Of a stretch of 64,000 bases of DNA, positions 20,346 through 31,366 are shown one piece after another. The notes below the pieces were generated by a model. The model was not told where the DNA came from. It was given only the letters and a program-made list of their open reading frames with translations, and did no database searches. Source of the DNA: Isochrysis galbana (lineage: Eukaryota; Haptophyta; Isochrysidales; Isochrysidaceae); NCBI GenBank assembly GCA_018136815.1, contig CM030937.1, positions 2,304,887-2,368,886 of the forward strand. The letters are read 5' to 3'. The translations under genes and the position numbers were made by a program. Each line of letters starts with the position of its first letter. Position 1 is the stretch's first letter.

Positions 20346-20684
20346 GAGAGGGGAATCCCTTACTCTAGAGTACTCCTACAGTAAAGTAAAGTACTACTTT
20401 CTTTCGTACTCCTACACCATTCGAAGTTCTCACAGCTAAAGTGCTCTCGCTATCCATCTTGGAACCTGGAAACGGGATTGTTCCTAGTCTCTATTCTCAT
20501 CATGTATTACACATTCGAGAAAAGACCACCCGAGGGACCGAGGGGGGGGGGGGGCAGCCGACGTGAGCTATTCTTGTTCGCGCCCGAGACGAGAGATCTG
20601 GAGATCTTGGCGTCTCGTGGCGCCCCTCTCCACTTTCTACTCTCTACCTACCGGGCAGAGGGGGGGGGTGAAGCCGCTCGGCCG

Positions 20685-21866
20685 ATGGGCGGCTCCTCGG
20701 CGGGGCTGGGCGCCGCTCGCCACGTGGTGGTGCTCGGGATCGACGGGCTGCCGCCGCGCGTGCTGGACGATGCGATCGAGCGGGGTGACGCGCCCGCGCT
20801 CGCAGCTCTCCGCGACTCCGGCGTCTACTCTGCTGACGCGCGTGGCACGCAGCCGTCCACCTCACTCTCGAGTTGGGCTTCCATCCTCACTGGCGCGCCG
20901 CCCGAGTGGCACGGCGTGCACACGGCGGCGCAGATGAGCAAGCCTCCCGGTTTTCCGGTCCGACCTGCGACCTACCCCGACAACGTAATATGGCCCAACC
21001 TCTTCACTGCCCTCCGGCAGGCGCGGCCAGACGCCACCACGGCGGCCTTCTTCTCGTGGCTGCCACTCGCCTCGCTGCTCGGACGAGCGGACGCGCTGAA
21101 CATCTCGCGCGTCCGGTCTTGCAGCTCGTGCGGCGAGTGCCAGCACCAAGAAGCCTCGCTTGCCGCGAGCTTCGCCCACGCACTGAAGCGTCAACAGTAC
21201 ACACTATCCTGGTTGTATCTTGATGTACTTGATGAGTGCGGCCACCAGTATGGCATGTACGACTCACACTCATATGGCCCATTGGTTAAGATGGTCGACG
21301 GATGGATAGGAGATGTTGTGCGCGCGCTGCACGTGGCAAAGATGCATAAATCTACCCTCATCCACGTGGTGTCTGATCATGGGCGCAACGCGAGAGACGG
21401 GAAATCGCATGGCGGCTTCACCACCGAAGAGATGGCCGTGCCTTGGATCCTTGCTGGAGCCGGCGTCAAGCGCGGCAAACGACTCACGTGGCCTATCTCA
21501 ACGACTGATACCGCGCCGACGCTCTTACACGCGCTCGGGGTTTCGCCTCCTGTGCAGATGCATGGGCGTGTGGTCATGGAGGCTTTCACTGGATTCGAAC
21601 CATCGGTTGGTCAAGGCTGGCGCATCATGACGGTGTCCATGCGCAACGACACCACACACACACGGGGTATAAAGCATGCTCCCCCTGCCGGTAGAGCTCA
21701 GTCTGATGCACGTGCGCACTTGTCTGCAAACCCCCGAATTCTCATCGGTGGAGGTGCAGCATTCCTCCTGTTTGTTGGGCTCATTTACCCGCGAGTGAGT
21801 CGGGCGTGCCGTCAAAACGGCGGAATTTCTACAGGCTTCGCTCCGGGGTACATCATACGTGGATGA
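20685..21866 (+). CDS. Type I phosphodiesterase/nucleotide pyrophosphatase family protein
   Basis: 393 residues from the ATG at 20685; in-frame sequence upstream is GA-run derived. The fold is the alkaline-phosphatase superfamily, whose ENPP-type members hydrolyse phosphodiester or pyrophosphate bonds with two zinc ions. Visible ligands: D in VVVLGIDG (16-21), nucleophile Thr/Ser in TQPSTSLSSW (55-64), YLDVLDECGHQYG (178-190; Asp and His ligands), SDHGR (230-234) and SHGGFTTEEMAVPW (241-254). One membrane span near the C-terminus (ILIGGGAAFLLFVGLIY, 352-368) with a short basic tail suggests a membrane-anchored enzyme with the catalytic part in the lumen or outside. There is no obvious N-terminal signal at this start. 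Substrate unknown; GPI-ethanolamine-phosphate-transferase-like relatives are an alternative. Confidence 0.85.
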   Translation: MGGSSAGLGAARHVVVLGIDGLPPRVLDDAIERGDAPALAALRDSGVYSADARGTQPSTSLSSWASILTGAPPEWHGVHTAAQMSKPPGFPVRPATYPDNVIWPNLFTALRQARPDATTAAFFSWLPLASLLGRADALNISRVRSCSSCGECQHQEASLAASFAHALKRQQYTLSWLYLDVLDECGHQYGMYDSHSYGPLVKMVDGWIGDVVRALHVAKMHKSTLIHVVSDHGRNARDGKSHGGFTTEEMAVPWILAGAGVKRGKRLTWPISTTDTAPTLLHALGVSPPVQMHGRVVMEAFTGFEPSVGQGWRIMTVSMRNDTTHTRGIKHAPPAGRAQSDARAHLSANPRILIGGGAAFLLFVGLIYPRVSRACRQNGGISTGFAPGYIIRG

Positions 21867-21944
21867 TTGAAACGGTGCTGCAAGTCGTTCCAATATGCAG
21901 AATAAATTGACGTGTTCTTGATACACAATATACACTAATGCTTA

Positions 21945-22512
21945 GACGAGTAGGTTCTGTTGTGGGGGGGCGGGGGAAGCTGTGGCGGTGTGGATGAAAG
22001 TGGAGGTGGTGTAGCAGAGGGATTGTTGCACCGAGGGCAATCCCATACGCTGACAGCGGGATTGGGGCTGCAAGGCACTGGGAGAGGGAGGCGAGGGCGC
22101 GGGCATGAAGCTCGACTCAGCACGCATGATCGTGGGCTCGCGTGCGGCAGCTGCAATGGCAGGCCAGAGGGCGCTCATGCGGTCATCATGGCGACTCGGA
22201 TGACGCAAGGAGCGACGGGAAGCGACCGAAAGCAGCCGGGAAGCGGGAAGAGCAAACAAGGGAAGAAAGAGCGTACAACAGGTAAGAAACCAGGGAAGGA
22301 CTGCACAAAGGAACGAAAGAGAAATAGATCCCGGAGGGACAAAGGGGACGCGACCTAGACGGTGCGGCCCCAGCTCCTTGGGGACGCGCGAGCGTCGATG
22401 CGCCGCCAGCCATGACCATGCGACCTGATCGACCGGCGCGGCGGGGGCTGGACGGGGAGAGAGGAGGGGCGGCGGGGCGCGCTCCGTGACCGTATCGTTG
22501 TAACGATAGTTC
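21945..22512 (-). mobile_element. LINE 5'-end fragment
   Basis: On the minus strand it begins GAACTATCGTTACAACGATA then CGGTCACGGAGCGCG, matching the exact 5' end of the LINE at 14692-16138 (the conserved ATG is ACG here). Proline-rich sequence follows. I see neither an ORF2 domain nor a target duplication, so the lower boundary is approximate. Confidence 0.55.
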
Positions 22513-22552
22513 TTGTTGTCCACACTACACGTACCATTAGCTCACATTAATC

Positions 22553-22850
22553 TTATGATTGGTCGCCATGCAGGGTAGCCTCGCGCTTCCCGCACTCTCT
22601 CGACCCCCCTCATGGGAGCGAGAACCATCCACCCCCTTGCGTTGCCTGCTGCCTCTTGGCATGCAGGAGGGACTCACCCAGATTGCCCACACTCTCCTAG
22701 AGAGCTGGGCACAGATCGCACGCCCTGGCCCGCGCCGGCCAGCTTGTCGCTCCGACCAACCCCTCCTCCCTTTGGACCCCCCTGATCAGGAGCCCCTAGC
22801 CTCCATGCCCCCATGGCCCCCATGTCGCATTCGCGAGCCTCTGTAGGCTA
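22553..22850 (+). repeat. Diverged retroposon A segment
   Basis: Matches the body of family A in order: CATGGGAGCGAGAACCATCCACCC, TTGGCATGCAGGAGG, ACTCACCCAGATTGCCCAC, CCTGGCCCGCGCCGGCCAG, GACCAACCCCTCCTCCCTTTGGACCCCCCTGATCAGGA. It is older than the other copies and lacks the 5' and 3' ends. Confidence 0.5.
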
Positions 22851-24150
22851 TTTCGCTATTTTCCGCTCTACCGTTATTTATAACCGCGATGGTAAATCAT
22901 CAATCTTCGTTCTTATGTCTATCTATACGTCTACGACGTCTCCACGCTTCTATCAATCACTACACTTCATTCAATGGTGGTCTACCATTATATCCACGTG
23001 GCCAAGCAAGCATGCGCGCGCGCTGGGGACGGGGACGCTTGCCTGCGCGAGCAGAGGAGAGGCAGAAGACATGGTGAGCAGTGTGAGCAAGCGCGCGCGC
23101 GCGCACGTGCATGAGCAGCGGGCAAAGCAAGGAGGGGGCAGTGGGTTCACCTGGCATGAGCGCCGGCGCGCCGGCGAGCTCGTCCTCTCTCTCTCTCCTC
23201 TCTCTCTCTTCTTCTTCTTCTTCTTCTGCTCTTTCTCTGCTCTCTTGCTTTTTATTCTATTGCACGTGGGGTGTAGGATATATGTTTTTGCCAGAGATAT
23301 GCGCGAGAGGAGACAGACATACAGAGGGAGGGAGAGGAGAGAGAGAAGAGCAAAGTGTCGAAGCGGGAAAATCTACTATTTTTTTTGCCTCAATAACGGT
23401 ATTTACCAGTGGCTACTGGTGTCTTGGTTTTCGCGGGCGCGCCAACGCAGCGACCCGCCCAAATATGTGCGCGCGAGCGCCTCGGACCAGCCCAAATATG
23501 TATAAATAAGTGTAAATATGTATTTCCGGGCCGACATGCCCAAATTTCAAGTTGATATTTCAAGAAATATCTGCCAGGCCCTAACGACAGGACGACGGAC
23601 ACAAACACCCAGGGCAAACACTCCGACTCTCGCCCCACGACTTTTCTCACGTAACTCGACTGAAATCAAACCCAAACACTCCGACTCCGATCAGGCAGCG
23701 ACGGAAAACGACGATCAAAGGGCGATCTGTCGGCGCGATCTCGTCTAGCTAGAACGGGAATCGCACCATAACGGAAACGAGGGGCAATCTTGCTACTTGC
23801 TACGCAGGATTTCAAGAGACCTACCGAATAAGACGAGAGAAGTGCGACGTGGCTAAGGGGAGATTCGAAGAGGTCGCAAATTAAACTCGATAGCCCCAAG
23901 AAGAAAGTAAAGAAACGCGGGGGAGATAGCAAATTAAACCGATTTGCGAGGCGCCTGGGAGGAAGAAAGGTGGAGAAACTTCCCTTCTCCACGAGAGAAA
24001 GAGAGAGGGCGCTCCACAACCCAAGAACCTATGCGCCCACGCGCAGCTTTTGACCAAGAACGAGAGAAAGCAGAGAATTATAACGATAAATGCCGAACGA
24101 CGAAGAGAAGAGAGAAGCCTAACGAGTGTCGATTCGCGAATGCGACAGAT
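22851..24150. other. Gene-free stretch; CT/TTC microsatellite and retroelement scraps
   Basis: CT and TTC microsatellite at 23182-23232. 23460-23580 has repeated GCCCAAATATGT words. 23580-23660 (ACGACAGGACGACGGACA...CACTCCGACTCTCGCCC) matches 5195-5250 beside a gypsy RT remnant. No supported gene. Confidence 0.45.
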
Positions 24151-24255
24151 TGGGGGAGTAGAAAGATTTTGCTGCGTGAGAAGGCAAAGCATAGGGTCCA
24201 CGGCCACGTGTCGCACGTGTGCGGTGAGATTAGTCAAAGGTTTACGAATTATATA
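24150..24255 (+). mobile_element. Retroposon A, 3'-end fragment
   Basis: GGGGGAGTAGAAAG, GGGTCCACGGCCACGTG and TGCGGTGAGATTAGTCAAAGGTTTA match the last 90 bp of family A (compare 1728-1805). It lies about 300 bp past the 3' end of VPS52. Confidence 0.6.
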
Positions 24256-24539
24256 TAAACTTCGTTGAGGAGGATTATCGAGAGCATCGAAATGCAATAT
24301 TCACTTGCAAGCGGTTAAAAGGCTGCTAGCGCTAGCGCAACCTTCACAGCAGCCAGCAAACAAGCAAAATTCATGTGACGTTGCACCTTCTCGGGGGGAT
24401 AGAGTGAGAGCCCACCGTGGCTCCCACCGGCCCTACATTTGAGGCTGTTTTTTACAGGCAGTGGAGACATACGCCACATTATTACCCCATGGCGAGATTC
24501 CATCACAGTTACGTCTCCCTCCATCGACGGTTGAGACTT

Positions 24540-26987
24540 CTAAAAGTTTCGAGAAAACTGCTTGATCTCGTTCATGAGCGTAGGTATCGATAGAATGTAT
24601 TGTGCAAAGGGTGGACCCTGTGGGTACGCGTGCTTCACCAGATCGAGGAAACGCGTGTAGTAGAGCAATAGTTGTGTCAATACCTGAGCAAGAGGCAAAG
24701 AACTCATCAGTGTTTGAAGTTGCTGGCAACCCAATTACGAGATTATCAGGCCAGTCACATGTGCGAGTGTGTACCCAAGACGTTTGATCTACCAGCAACA
24801 AACGCGCCTGCTTGATTATCTCCATACCCAGCTTGAAGTTAGCAAAAGACTGGACCACCTCGCGATTGATGGTCTCAATACTCGAGCGCCACGTGTCGTA
24901 AAAGCCGCGCATGAGTGCGTCCATCGCATTGCGATCCACCTTGGCCGAGTCTGCAGAGGAAGCACCAGGCATGAGCAAGGGCTCCGTGGCCTTGACGAAT
25001 TCGATCATCTGGCCGTGCTGCACATGCAGCTGCTCCTCGACAAAGACCGACTTTATAGAGTCGAGGAGCTGCTCGAAATGCGTTGACTCCTCACCGCGCG
25101 CGCCGCGCTCATTGAGCACAGAGACGATGAGCTCATAGTTGTTGATTAAGAATGCGGCTTGTTGTTTGAGCGTGGTGTGCTGTCGTGCAAGTTTATCAGA
25201 GAGAAGCTTTTCGATTTCAGTACGCAAGACGCGCAAAATGTTGCCCAGCATGGGCTCAACCGTCGTCGTCCTCAGAAGCCGGAGAGACGCGACAAGCTCA
25301 GCGTACCGACGCGCAATGTAGTGCGGCGCTGTCTCGGGAGACTTGGCCCCGGGCGCGAAGTTTGCCACCGATTGAACGTGCGCTTCCATGATGGTCTTGA
25401 AACGCGACCAAACCAACACCTGTTCGTCGAGCACAGAGGAAGATCGTTCACACTCATGCGTGAGTTCGACGACGGAATCACCGTCCCGTGCCTTTGAGGT
25501 GGACACGCCTCAAGCAACCCCTCACACCTGGACGCGTTGGAAGAAGTTAGAGAGGAGCGACATGTCGGCGGAGCTCATATGCTCGCGCTGCTCTTGGTTC
25601 ACGAGGACCAGAAGAAGGCAGCCGACTGCGTCCCAAGAATTGACGAGATGTTGTTCAAGATTCTCCATGGCATGGAATATGGATTTTCCAAAGACGTTAT
25701 CGAACGCATCAGCATCACCGAAAAACTTGAGCATAAACTGGTTTTCCGACTCCACAACATCGAGAAGCAAAGTGGAAATTGAGCGGAAAATAGCTTCATA
25801 GTGAATGGGTGTGCCCGCCTGCCTTACTGCAGGGAGGACGAGGCAAGCTTCGCCAATCTGCTCGAGAATGGCACGCCTTTCGCCCAATTTGAAGGGACCA
25901 TCCCCACGCGCGTGCGACGGCCGTGACGAGAAGAGCGATGCCCCGTACCCCGACCACTCCTCTGCTCCTAACAAGTCACTCTTGGTGGCCACCTGAGAGC
26001 AGAGCGAGAGAAGCAGAGGTGCTCATGCCCGGAGCGTGCGATGCCCTTGCCGGCACCTTGAGAGCATACAAATGTCCCAGTGCCATGCGCACGGACTGTG
26101 AGCAGGTGTGGGTGGAGGAGGTGATAGCGTACCTCTGCCTTGAGCGCAAGCAGTCCGCCAAGGTAATCACGGACTTTCATGAGATAGACTCCCGACATGG
26201 TCGCAGTATAAGTTTCGCGCACCTCCGCCGTCACCTCAGGCGCGTGTTCTTGGAGGAAATGATATAGACCCCTATACTTGAGGAGCACGCTTGCTTGCAG
26301 GATCTGCGTATTCGTCATTTTTCGCCGAAGTCTGCCGATACGGTCGAGCAAGAAATCGCGGATCTTTTGCACAGACTTGATGCGCAGCTTCTCCAGCTCG
26401 GGGGAGATATCAGCGCACGCCGAAGTCATGGCTGTGGATTCCAGCTTCGCAAATTGAACCTTCTTGTTGAGTTCCTGCACATGCCCAAGGTATGCCTCAT
26501 CGACCTCGGCATCACAAATGTTTGAGATGAGTTCTGGGGGCACAACGATCTGTGTGATGAAGGATGAGAGCTGCATCTCCGCCGCCTTGCGATTCCGCAG
26601 TTTCACGTTCATCGAGAGTGACTCGTCCTGGAGGTACTTTATCTGCGAGGATATGGATGCGAGGTCTGCTTGAAAGCCGCGCAGCATCGACTCCATGGTG
26701 TCTAGGACGCCGTCGCACTCGCGAATTTGCGTATGCAGGCCAGCGAGCGACTCGCTCTCCTTGATATAGTCGTTGATGGACTCTCGTTCGACGGCGCGCA
26801 GCGCATTCTCAACTTCCTCAGCGTACTGCCTCAAGTCCTGCCCATTGCTCAACGCCTGCTGCACAGCTGCGTCCGCCTCGAAGCCGGCAAGGTCATCCTC
26901 CTCGTCATCGAGGAGCGACTGCAGTGCAGCAGCTGCCTCATCGGCCTCCGAGGTGTGATGCTGCGACTCGGGCTCGGCGGCACCCAT
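24540..26987 (-). CDS. VPS52: VPS52, subunit of the GARP/EARP tethering complex, 4 exons
   Basis: Exons (minus): 26987-26133, 25992-25528, 25491-24808, 24683-24540. All introns are phase 0, and the product is 715 residues, close to human VPS52. VPS52 tethers endosome-derived vesicles at the trans-Golgi network (GARP) and recycling endosomes (EARP) with VPS51, VPS53 and VPS54 or VPS50. Family marks: long N-terminal coiled coil (YAEEVENALRAVERESINDYIKES), PPELISNICDAEVDEAYL, EVATKSDLLG across intron 1, VWSRFKTIMEAHVQSV, HYIARRYAEL, AFLINNYELI, then NFKLGMEIIKQ joined to VLTQLLLYYTRFLD. Introns 1 and 2 are GT-AG (140 and 36 nt). Intron 3 (24684-24807) appears to use a GC donor. The 36-nt intron 2 is very short and carries the stop that forces splicing. 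Confidence 0.93.
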
Positions 26988-27129
26988 TCGAGAAGGGGCG
27001 GGGTGCGCGGAAGGGCGGACCAGAGGCAGAGGAGGGGGGTGGAGACTGAAGGCGCAGACAGGGAGAGAAAAAGAGGGGTGGTGTGCCCTCCAGGAGCGCA
27101 GCGCCGCTCGCTCGCTCCGCCCGCCGCAC

Positions 27130-27250
27130 AGCGGGGGCCCCCGGCGGGGTGGGGAGGGGGGGGGGGGGGCGCAGGTGGCGCGGGCTCGCTGCCTCGGCTC
27201 AATAGATCTTAGTAGTTAGAAGTAGTAGTAAAAATGGAATGGCCCATAAC
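27130..27250. other. Upstream region of VPS52, homopolymer G
   Basis: GC-rich sequence with a poly-G run at 27156-27169; no gene. Confidence 0.4.
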
Positions 27251-27289
27251 CCATAACCATAACACTGCGGCCCTAGATGGATGGGAAGT

Positions 27290-27372
27290 ACGTTTTCACC
27301 GTTTTTGGTTTTTTCTGTGAGGGCCAAAAACAGGCCGTTTTTACCGTCTTTGCAACCCCTTCCGTTTTTGTC
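27290..27372. repeat. GTTTTT-rich repeat, relative at 47950-48035
   Basis: Both places read (C/T)GTTTTT...TCTGTG/TCTATG, then GCCAAAAACA, then a second GTTTTTACCGT/GTTTTTACTGT block. Old dispersed repeat. Confidence 0.4.
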
Positions 27373-27379
27373 TCCGTTT

Positions 27380-30300
27380 TTGAATGGCAGCGCAAGCACT
27401 CATGCACCGCGCGCTGAGCGTGCTAGCACATGCGCGCGCGCATTTGTGGAGTTGTGGAGAGGAAAAGAGAAAAGAGGAGGGAGGGGAGAGAGCGGGGAGG
27501 AGAGAGGGGGAGGGAGAGGGCGCAGAGAGAAGGGTGATGAAGGGGAAGGGGAGAGTGATGAGAGGGAGGGAGGGAGGGAGGGAATGGGGGGGGGGGGGGC
27601 AGAGAGAGGGGCACAGAGAGAGGGAGAGGGAGGTATATGGCTCTGGTGGTATGTGGCTCTGGTGGTATATGGCTCAGTGGTGGTGGGGGGAGTCAGTACG
27701 ATCAGGGGCCAATGCAGGCGAATGCGTGCGGCGCGCGGCGCGCGCTCGGCGAGAGTCTAGACAGGTGTGATGTCAGCTCAGCCCCTGCCAACAGGCAAGG
27801 GCTGAGGTTGGTTGTGCAGGCCCACCCACCACCCAGCACCCAGCGGGTGTCTGCGATGGAGAGAGAGAGAGAGAGAGGCGGGCGCGAGGCCCCGATTGGC
27901 CTCCTACTTATAAAAGTAGTTCGCCTCTGCCATATGCGTAAGGCATGCCCAGTGGAGGGGTGGATTCCCAAGCCTGCTGCCGTCTGCGCTCGATCGCTCG
28001 ATGGGGCCTACCGTCTACAATCTGCTCCCGCCCCATACCCATGGCCCATGGCCCATGCATGGAGGGGACCAGCATGGCTGCTGTGCAAGGTGTGGCCGGG
28101 GCCACGGGTTGGGCCTGACCAATTATTGTCGTCCGACATGCCCAAACTTGCACGACAAGTTTGTCATTCTTGTCGCCAAAAGGCACCCAAACTTGTACAG
28201 ACTTGTCACTCCGAGGACAAAAAAACTCCGTCCGCGTCCATGCGTCCATTGTAGCACATGCGCACGCCACACCCACACGCCACCGCCCGGTTAATTGTTC
28301 ATCGCTCCTTGCGTGCACCTGCTAGGCTACCGGCTCTAGCCTGCTACTTACCAATGAATGAAGGAGAGGTGGAGGTGAACATAAGAGTTGAATTACATAT
28401 CCATTTCATGCACTCTCACTTCTCTCACACACGTTTGGACTTACTTATTGTAGCGCAACATCACAGCAGACTGGATTTGATCTTCTAGGCTAGATGCGCT
28501 GTTGCTGCCGTCCTCATCGGACAACACATACTAATCGCTGTGCTGAACGAGAGCGAGAGCGGCTGCTGCGCTTGTGGCGGATGCTTGCTTAAGATGTGGT
28601 GGGAGGAGGGCATGAGCGTGGTTGAGAAGCGCGTGAATGCGCGAGAATGCATGCAGCAGGCGTGCAGGCGTACAGCGGGCAACCTGGAGGCTGGGGTGGG
28701 GGCGGGAAAGGCGAAAGGCGCACCACTTGGCAGCGGCATGGGGGCGACCCTGTCTCTCTTCCCAAGGCGCACGCACGTATACAGTGGCGTTACGATAATG
28801 AAATGAGTTGTAATAATAAAACAACTGAGCGTTAGTACCACTACTCCCACTAGCCCGGTACTATCACGACACCCCTCAGCGCACCTGCCCGCACGCCTTG
28901 AAGTGGTGGCACAGACACATACACATATGCATCCCTTCAAATCTCCCCCCTCGCATACCCCCGGCTCCCATTATAACTCCCCACAAGTTACAATGAGGGA
29001 AAACCCATTGAGGCGGACCGGTCGACGCCGGCCGACTCTCCGGGGAAAAACACCGGGGGGGGGGGAGGGACCTCTCGTCGAGAAGCAGAACGGCCCTTAC
29101 AGCTCGCGCCGCGAGCAGTCCTCGAAGAAATAAATGACTGCGCCCCCCGATACCTGCCACAAGGACGTCTTGAGCCACTCCCTTCCTCTCTTCCTCCTGT
29201 CGCCAGCCGCCCCCCTTCGCCCGTTTGCTAACGCAAACGGGGCCCGTTTCTTACCGCACTCCATCGGGGGTGGTGCAAAACCCCCCCTCTCCCTCTCTCC
29301 ATTCTCCTCCACCCCTCTCCCTGCGGCGCGTCGCCATGCGGCGCGCCACGGCCTGCTCTCAGAGGGCCTTTGGGGGCTCCCAGAGGGCCAGCAAGGGCAG
29401 CTCAGGGGGCAGTGGAGGCTGGGGCTCAGCCCCTGGCCCCCCCTGCCTCTCCCACGCTTGCCACGCTGGCCATTGGGGCCTCCCTGCGGCCTCTGTATGC
29501 CTGGCGACCAGGGGAGGGGGGGGAGTCAGCTCGAGGGCAGGCCCAGTGTGGGCGTGGGAGTGCGAGTCGCGGCCCGCGCCCACGAAGGGTCTGGGCCAGG
29601 ATGATGATTGCCCAGCCCCTGCCAGAGGGCAGGGGCTGAGGTTGAATGTACGGGCCCACCCCGGGGGGTGTCCGCGATGGAGAGAGGGGGGCGCGAGGCC
29701 CCCATTGACCCCCACTTATAAAAGTAGGTTGATAATGAAATGAGTTGTAACTATAATAAACGGGTACATGTACAAACGAGTATAACCTTGCCTCCCCCCC
29801 TCCCCCCTTCCCCCCCCTCGATCCCCTCCCGCCCAAGGCCCACGGGGCGCGCTAGGGCCGGGTTTTGTTTTTGCGTCCCGCCTCCCGCTCCCGCCCAAAC
29901 TTGCACGGACTTGCGGATCTTGCAGTAAGCCCCAAAACCGACCCAAACTTGCAAACAAGTTTGGCAATAATTGGTCAGGCCCAAGCCACGGGCGGCCGTG
30001 TGGCGCGACCGGAGTAGCACGCACCTGCTCGGCCTCGAATGGCGGACGCGGTCGCTTCAACTGCCCCATGTGGGCTAGGGGCTGTCAGAGCAAGGCTGAT
30101 CTCACTCTTGGAGATTGCCTGCGAGGGTGCGCCGGCAGCTAGCGCGGAATGCGGGCATAATGCGGTTCTTGCAGGGAGCTCATGGAGCTTTCCTCGGGGG
30201 TGACTACGGGCATGGTGATCGACGCACGACGCATGACGCACGGAGGGCGCGGAAGTGCGGAAGGAGGCTTGTGGGAGGTGGGAGCTTGGCAGGCAACAGG

Positions 30301-31366
30301 GGATGGCTCAGGCACGTGCTTGACTTGTATTGACTCGTTGACTCGGGGTATAGACTCGGGAATAACTCGGGGGGGCCTTCAGATGGGCAGGAATACAACA
30401 GGGGCTAGGGGGCCTCCCTCAACGGTCAACGGGGGGGGGCTGAGGAGAGGAGAGCCGTTGTATTCGCGCACCATCGCAACCAAGTATCAACTTAGTACAC
30501 TCAGGCCAACCTAGCGTGAGTGGAAAGGGGTATCACTGGAGAGAGCGATCCTCTAGCTCTAGTGAGCCTAGCATGGGTTGTCAACCCCCCCTACCCGCAA
30601 CAATTTGTACTCTTGCCCCACTAGTGGCTAGTGGACCAGCTTGCACGCTCGCCTACTCCTACTACATAGCCTACGAACAAGAAACCTTAAATGCGACGCG
30701 CCACGGACCAGAGATGCACTATCGCTGAAACCGCCGCATCGATGAAACCATTACCCATAGAACGCGAAACTGAGGTGCATAAGCATGCTACCCCCATACG
30801 CGGTCTTTCAACTCCTGTTGAAGTGTAGCCCGGACGCTCCTGGACCTGCCCGGCTGGCCACCAGACGTAGAGGCTCATAGGCCGCCAAGACTTTTGCTTG
30901 CGGCGCCCCATCAACGTCGGATGGTCCTAGCAGGCATCACGTCAATGCGATGCCTCTCCTTAAGTGGGATCAATTTTGCCACCCCGGAACCTTCGTGTCC
31001 TGAGTGGAGAGGAATCCACACTCGCCCATCATGCTGATGAATGTCAGCTTCGCCGTCTGCGGCTGTTGCATCTAGATGATTACTATTGTGCAGAGCTGCT
31101 GTGCTCATCAACCATGTGCTCGACTTGCTTGTTGTTCTGACACCGCCAGTAGCCCCCGTTCTCGTTCTAGCACGCTCCGCAGAATCCTCCGTCTCCCTTC
31201 CCCATATTCCCTGACACTATTTCTCGCAGCAGCCGATGCGCGTCATCTCGAGCTGCTAGGTAGGTAGCGTGAACGCCAGCGACCGGAGGCCTTGCCTCGA
31301 TCAAACGCATATGGTTGTCGTGGCGGTGGCAGCCGCAGTGAACGTGACGCCACGGGGCGTCCCAGG
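27380..31366. other. 4-kb gene-free stretch built of dispersed repeats
   Basis: No supported gene. 27470-27640 is GA-rich. 27775-27925 matches 29612-29735 (AGCCCCTGCC-A-AGG-CA-GGGCTGAGGTTG ... GCGAGGCCCC-ATTG ... ACTTATAAAAGTAG). 28085-28215 matches, inverted, 29885-30000 (TTGGGCCTGACCAATTATTG ... GCCCAAACTTGCA). 29340-29520 resembles the body of retroposon A in reverse. Minus-strand frames at 30687-31111 have no family I recognise. Confidence 0.45.
28815..29265 (+). repeat. Dispersed repeat 'D', copy 2
   Basis: Matches 405-960 in block order: ATAATAAAACAACTGAG, TCTCCCCCCTCGCAT, AACTCCCCACAAG, CACCGGGGGGG, TCGCCAGCC, CGTTTGCTAACGCAAACGGGG. The copies differ by indels. Confidence 0.55.

Noticed and set aside
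20478..20684. Upstream extension of the phosphodiesterase including a possible signal (MYYTFEKRPP start at 20502)
   Set aside because: It crosses poly-G and GA sequence, has no hydrophobic signal core, and the ATG at 20685 directly precedes the conserved domain.
30687..31111. Two adjacent minus-strand frames as a copia-type fragment
   Set aside because: No GAG-preintegrase, integrase or RT motif could be identified.
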